Positions 4,941 to 5,441 of a stretch of DNA of 5,441 bases are shown piece by piece. A program made the translations under genes and the position numbers. The DNA lies in assembly GCA_025457985.1 (NCBI GenBank), contig JALOTI010000167.1, positions 1 through 5,441 of the forward strand, in the 5' to 3' direction. The notes below the pieces were generated by a model. The model saw nothing but the letters and a program-made list of their open reading frames with translations. It was not told the origin of the DNA and ran no database searches. The first letter of the stretch is position 1. The number at the start of each line of letters is the position of its first letter. The stretch comes from Leptospira sp. GTDB lineage: Bacteria > Spirochaetota > Leptospiria > Leptospirales > Leptospiraceae.

Positions 4941-5441
4941 ATTTTACTTAGGCTTACTAAGTATTGTTTGTTTACTTCTGGTTGGATGTCGAACGACATC
5001 CAAACGGAATTACTTTGATTCGAAGTTTGAGTGTTATGCTGAATCGGGCTGGCGCGACAAAGATAAATTCCAAAAATACATTGAAAATGCTTGGTTGCCA
5101 ACGCGTTTGTTATACCAATCCGACAATGTTAATCTAAAACAATCACGTATCGTCTTCACTGGCAATAGCCTTGTTCAACTTTTTGTTCCTGAACTTATGC
5201 AAAAGGAATTTCCAGGAGAGAGAGTTGTCAACCGAGGTATTGGAGGAGATATGACGGAAACACTCCTCACTCGCATTGAAGATGATGTGTTAGTTTTACA
5301 GCCTGATATCATTGTAATCGAAATTGGTGGAAATGATATGATACAAGGCAAATGTCTTTCTATCATACAAAACAATGTCTTAAAGATTGTAGAAAAAATC
5401 CAAGCATCTAAACCTCAAACACAAATTTATTTTATGGCAGT
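4918..5441 (+). CDS. Lipoprotein with SGNH/GDSL hydrolase domain (3'-truncated by window edge)
   Basis: The frame from ATG 4918 stays open to the right edge, giving 174 full codons. The N-terminus has basic residues K4, K6, R8, a hydrophobic core about 9-22, and the lipobox LLVG-C24, so export, lipidation at C24 and anchoring in a membrane are expected. The SGNH hydrolase blocks follow: block I VFTGNSL with nucleophile S84, block II NRGIGGD with G107, block III IGGND with oxyanion N139. Block V (DxxH) would lie beyond the window. Members are esterases, lipases or carbohydrate deacetylases; the visible part does not say which. The region 25-80 (from the lipidated Cys to block I) is a linker with no recognised motif. 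No clear Shine-Dalgarno precedes the ATG, so coupling to the 59-residue ORF, which it overlaps by 23 bases, is likely. ATG 4918 is the natural start for a signal peptide of normal length. Confidence 0.85.
   Translation, partial: MNPKSKIRFYLGLLSIVCLLLVGCRTTSKRNYFDSKFECYAESGWRDKDKFQKYIENAWLPTRLLYQSDNVNLKQSRIVFTGNSLVQLFVPELMQKEFPGERVVNRGIGGDMTETLLTRIEDDVLVLQPDIIVIEIGGNDMIQGKCLSIIQNNVLKIVEKIQASKPQTQIYFMA
4982..5003 (+). repeat. Perfect 10-2-10 inverted repeat over the lipobox codons
   Basis: TTGGATGTCG (4982-4991), AA, CGACATCCAA (4994-5003) is a perfect dyad. It spans the codons for V22, G23 and the lipidated C24 and the first residues after it. In mRNA it could form a tight hairpin about 65 bases into the coding region; in DNA it could be a protein site. 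No T-run follows, so it is not an intrinsic terminator. Confidence 0.7.

Overview
The window looks like chromosomal DNA of a low-to-moderate GC (about 40% by eye) Gram-negative-type bacterium. The best guess is a spirochaete of the Leptospira group. This rests on overall protein flavour, the biotin cluster order and the lipoprotein signal, and not on any diagnostic marker, so treat the genus as tentative. All genes read on the + strand and there is no gap longer than about 60 bases between them, so the whole window could be one transcript. No rRNA, tRNA, CRISPR array, insertion sequence or convincing intrinsic terminator was seen.

Left half (1-3101): the last three steps of biotin synthesis. 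A 5'-truncated bioD (dethiobiotin synthetase) overlaps bioA (DAPA aminotransferase) by 14 bases. bioA is followed by bioB (biotin synthase). BioA makes 7,8-diaminopelargonate from KAPA, BioD closes the ureido ring to give dethiobiotin, and BioB inserts sulfur to give biotin. bioF is not in the window and may lie upstream. The bioA-bioB junction has an unusual layout: a 16-codon mini-ORF begins in an ATGA overlap with the bioA stop and ends in a second ATGA overlap with the bioB start.

Middle (3102-4735): a short leader, then a 524-residue GPH/MelB-type MFS transporter. The leader carries a strong hairpin or dyad (3110-3157). Its 5' arm contains the best Shine-Dalgarno sequence in the window, and that sequence leads into a 22-codon ORF overlapping the transporter start out of frame. 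The transporter keeps MelB-like cation-site residues, lacks the MelB sugar-binding aspartates by eye, and has a roughly 65-residue hydrophilic insert before its last membrane helix. Its substrate cannot be assigned.

Right end (4736-5441): a 59-residue soluble protein of unknown function with a good ribosome binding site. It overlaps by 23 bases the start of a lipoprotein carrying an SGNH/GDSL hydrolase domain, which runs off the right edge. A perfect 10-2-10 inverted repeat covers the lipobox codons of that lipoprotein.

The most interesting unexplained structure is translational and regulatory: the two mini-ORFs and the hairpin leader. No clearly new multi-gene system is visible.
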